From QNYQ01 sp964542985 (lineage in GTDB: Archaea; Thermoproteota; Thermoprotei_A; Sulfolobales; Pyrodictiaceae): a stretch of DNA of 13,872 bases. The stretch lies in NCBI GenBank assembly GCA_964542985.1, contig CAZIWH010000046.1:1-13872 (forward strand), written 5' to 3'. A model generated the notes under the pieces. It was not told the DNA's origin. It worked only from the letters and a program-made list of their open reading frames with translations, and did not search any database. Made by a program: the position numbers and the translations under genes. Below are positions 13,034 through 13,872 of this stretch, piece after piece (within the stretch, counting starts at the first letter, position 1; each line of letters starts with the position of its first letter).

Positions 13034-13046
13034 ACTGTTTTATGAG
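13034..13046 (-). promoter_or_regulatory. Probable TATA box of the biotin ligase gene
   Basis: On the minus strand TCATAAAACAG is an A-box-like element in the 181-base divergent spacer. It predicts a start near 13015, about 35-40 bases before the GTG at 12979. Confidence 0.45.
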
Positions 13047-13130
13047 AAGACGAGGCAAGGACTTCCAGCATGCGGAACAACGGCCTGAGACGGGGCCCCA
13101 GCGGGGCCTCGCTATGGGCCGCGGCGGCCA

Positions 13131-13143
13131 GGAGGTTAAACGG
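13131..13143 (+). promoter_or_regulatory. Probable promoter of the biotin carboxylase gene
   Basis: GGAGGTTAAACGG combines a purine-rich BRE-like stretch with TTAAAC. It sits 23-25 bases ahead of the GTG at 13161, the spacing expected for a leaderless archaeal transcript. The spacer between this and the biotin ligase TATA box is GC-rich, with a GGGGCCCC palindrome near 13092-13099, and shows nothing else. Confidence 0.4.
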
Positions 13144-13160
13144 GTAGCGTCGCGGAAGGG

Positions 13161-13872
13161 GTGCACCGCGCCGTGGTAAGGGTGCTAGTGGCGGCCAGAG
13201 GCGAGGTGGCGGTAAGGGTTGCGCGTGCTGCCAAGGAGCTAGGCTGGGAGCCCATGATGATATACGAGGAGGAGGACCGCGGTAGCCCCCATGTCCGGGC
13301 CGGCGTGCTGGCGGTGAAGGTGCCGAGCTACACCGACATGGACGCCATGGTTGAGGCCGCTGTGCGTGTCGGCGCGGATATACTTCACCCGGGCTACGGG
13401 TTCCTCTCCGAGAGCCCGGAGTTCGCCGAGAAGGTTCTGGCTGCCGGCGTCTCCTGGGCCGGGCCCCCGCCCGAGGCCATGAGGCTGCTCGGCGATAAGT
13501 GGGAGGCGAAGAGGCTGGCGGAGAAGGTCGGTGTCCCCACGCTGCCCTGGTGCGAGGCCAGAGGGCCTGAGGAGGCGGCGAGGTGCGCTGAGAAGCTTGG
13601 CGCTCCCGTGGTGCTGAAAGCGTCGAGGGCCGGCGGCGGCAGGGGGATGCGCGTAGCTAGGAGCCCCGGTGATGCCGCAAAGCTCTATCACATCGTGGCT
13701 AGGGAGGCTAGCCTGGGCTTCGGCGACGCCGGCAGGGTGTTCGTAGAGAAGCTCGTGGAGAACCCGCGTCATATCGAGGTCCAGGTGCTCGGGGATAGCT
13801 ATGGCAGGATGCTTCACCTCTACGAGAGGGAGTGCAGCATACAGAGGAGGAGGCAGAAGATAGTCGAGGAGG
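13161..13872 (+). CDS. Biotin carboxylase subunit of an acyl-CoA or pyruvate carboxylase (3' end beyond window)
   Basis: The first 237 residues of an ATP-grasp biotin carboxylase, which carboxylates carrier-bound biotin with ATP and bicarbonate. Seen in order: the N-terminal fold with ARGEVAVRV (12-20, family form NRGEIA), HPGYGFLSES (76-85), GDK (111-113, the ATP Lys), the glycine loop KASRAGGGRGMR (153-164), EKLVENPRHIEVQV (196-209) and CSIQRRRQK (225-233). Two changes are notable: the loop has Arg-Ala for two of the usual glycines, and R231 replaces the family His (H236 of E. coli AccC). An in-frame TAA at 13137 limits the start; GTG 13161 fits a leaderless transcript, and GTG 13173 or 13182 are alternatives closer to the usual N-terminus. 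The neighbouring divergent biotin ligase supports a working biotin enzyme. Whether the substrate is acetyl/propionyl-CoA or pyruvate depends on genes past the window. Confidence 0.93.
   Translation, partial: MHRAVVRVLVAARGEVAVRVARAAKELGWEPMMIYEEEDRGSPHVRAGVLAVKVPSYTDMDAMVEAAVRVGADILHPGYGFLSESPEFAEKVLAAGVSWAGPPPEAMRLLGDKWEAKRLAEKVGVPTLPWCEARGPEEAARCAEKLGAPVVLKASRAGGGRGMRVARSPGDAAKLYHIVAREASLGFGDAGRVFVEKLVENPRHIEVQVLGDSYGRMLHLYERECSIQRRRQKIVEE

Noticed and set aside
13239..13817. Minus-strand ORF of 192 codons opposite the biotin carboxylase gene
   Set aside because: The plus strand carries clear biotin carboxylase motifs throughout; long antisense frames are common in GC-rich genes.
1..13872. 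CRISPR arrays, insertion sequences, inverted-repeat transposon ends, attachment sites, C/D-box guide RNAs in the spacers
   Set aside because: No regularly spaced repeats, transposase or integrase motifs were seen, and no RUGAUGA...CUGA pair lies in any intergenic gap. Imperfect elements could be missed by eye.

Overview
The window looks like chromosomal DNA of a hyperthermophilic crenarchaeon, most likely a member of the Desulfurococcales. The best fit is near Pyrodictium/Hyperthermus/Pyrolobus, but this is inferred from gene content and style only. The evidence is a tRNA-Pro with a canonical archaeal bulge-helix-bulge intron and encoded CCA, archaeal ribosome-biogenesis genes (RIO1 kinase and a Dim2/Pno1-type double-KH protein), frequent GTG and TTG starts, Shine-Dalgarno sites of GAGG/GGTG type, archaeal TATA-like boxes, class III (type IV pilin-like) signal peptides, and GC-rich coding sequence. 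No CRISPR array, insertion sequence, integrase or phage gene is visible, and no stretch longer than 300 bases lacks a gene.

Layout. 1-2934 (minus): a pair of unrecognised envelope genes, a 732-residue secreted Cys-rich protein followed by a six-helix membrane protein whose likely start overlaps the upstream stop in a GTGA. 3100-4430 (minus): rio1 followed by dim2, overlapping by about 55 bases, which act together in 16S rRNA 3'-end maturation. 4658-8055 (minus): two cytochrome bd subunit I paralogues, cydA then a degenerate cydA', with no cydB. This is the archaeal CydAA' type of quinol oxidase and suggests oxygen respiration or detoxification. 8290-8394 (plus): tRNA-Pro(GGG) with a 28-nt intron. 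8608-11699 (plus): two pilin-like surface proteins (787 and 227 residues) that appear to form an operon. 11696-12979 (minus): biotin protein ligase then dCTP deaminase, convergent with the pilin-like pair so that the two stop codons overlap in a CTAG. 13161-13872 (plus, cut by the window end): a biotin carboxylase divergent from the biotin ligase, the enzyme pair needed for a biotin-dependent acyl-CoA or pyruvate carboxylase.

The points most worth a second look are in the oxidase. CydA carries an insertion of roughly 170 residues in the helix IV-V loop, has Lys where the heme b558 Met is expected, and has a small Cys cluster in its Q-loop region. CydA' has lost several ligands and seems to have its own promoter flanked by ACATGCAT elements. 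Also notable are a RIO1 reading frame that stays family-like upstream of its only usable start, the very large pilin-like protein, and a biotin carboxylase with a changed glycine loop and a His-to-Arg change in its QRRHQK motif. I see no clear undescribed defence or mobile system; the unrecognised envelope pair at the left end and the large pilin-like pair are the best candidates for new biology.
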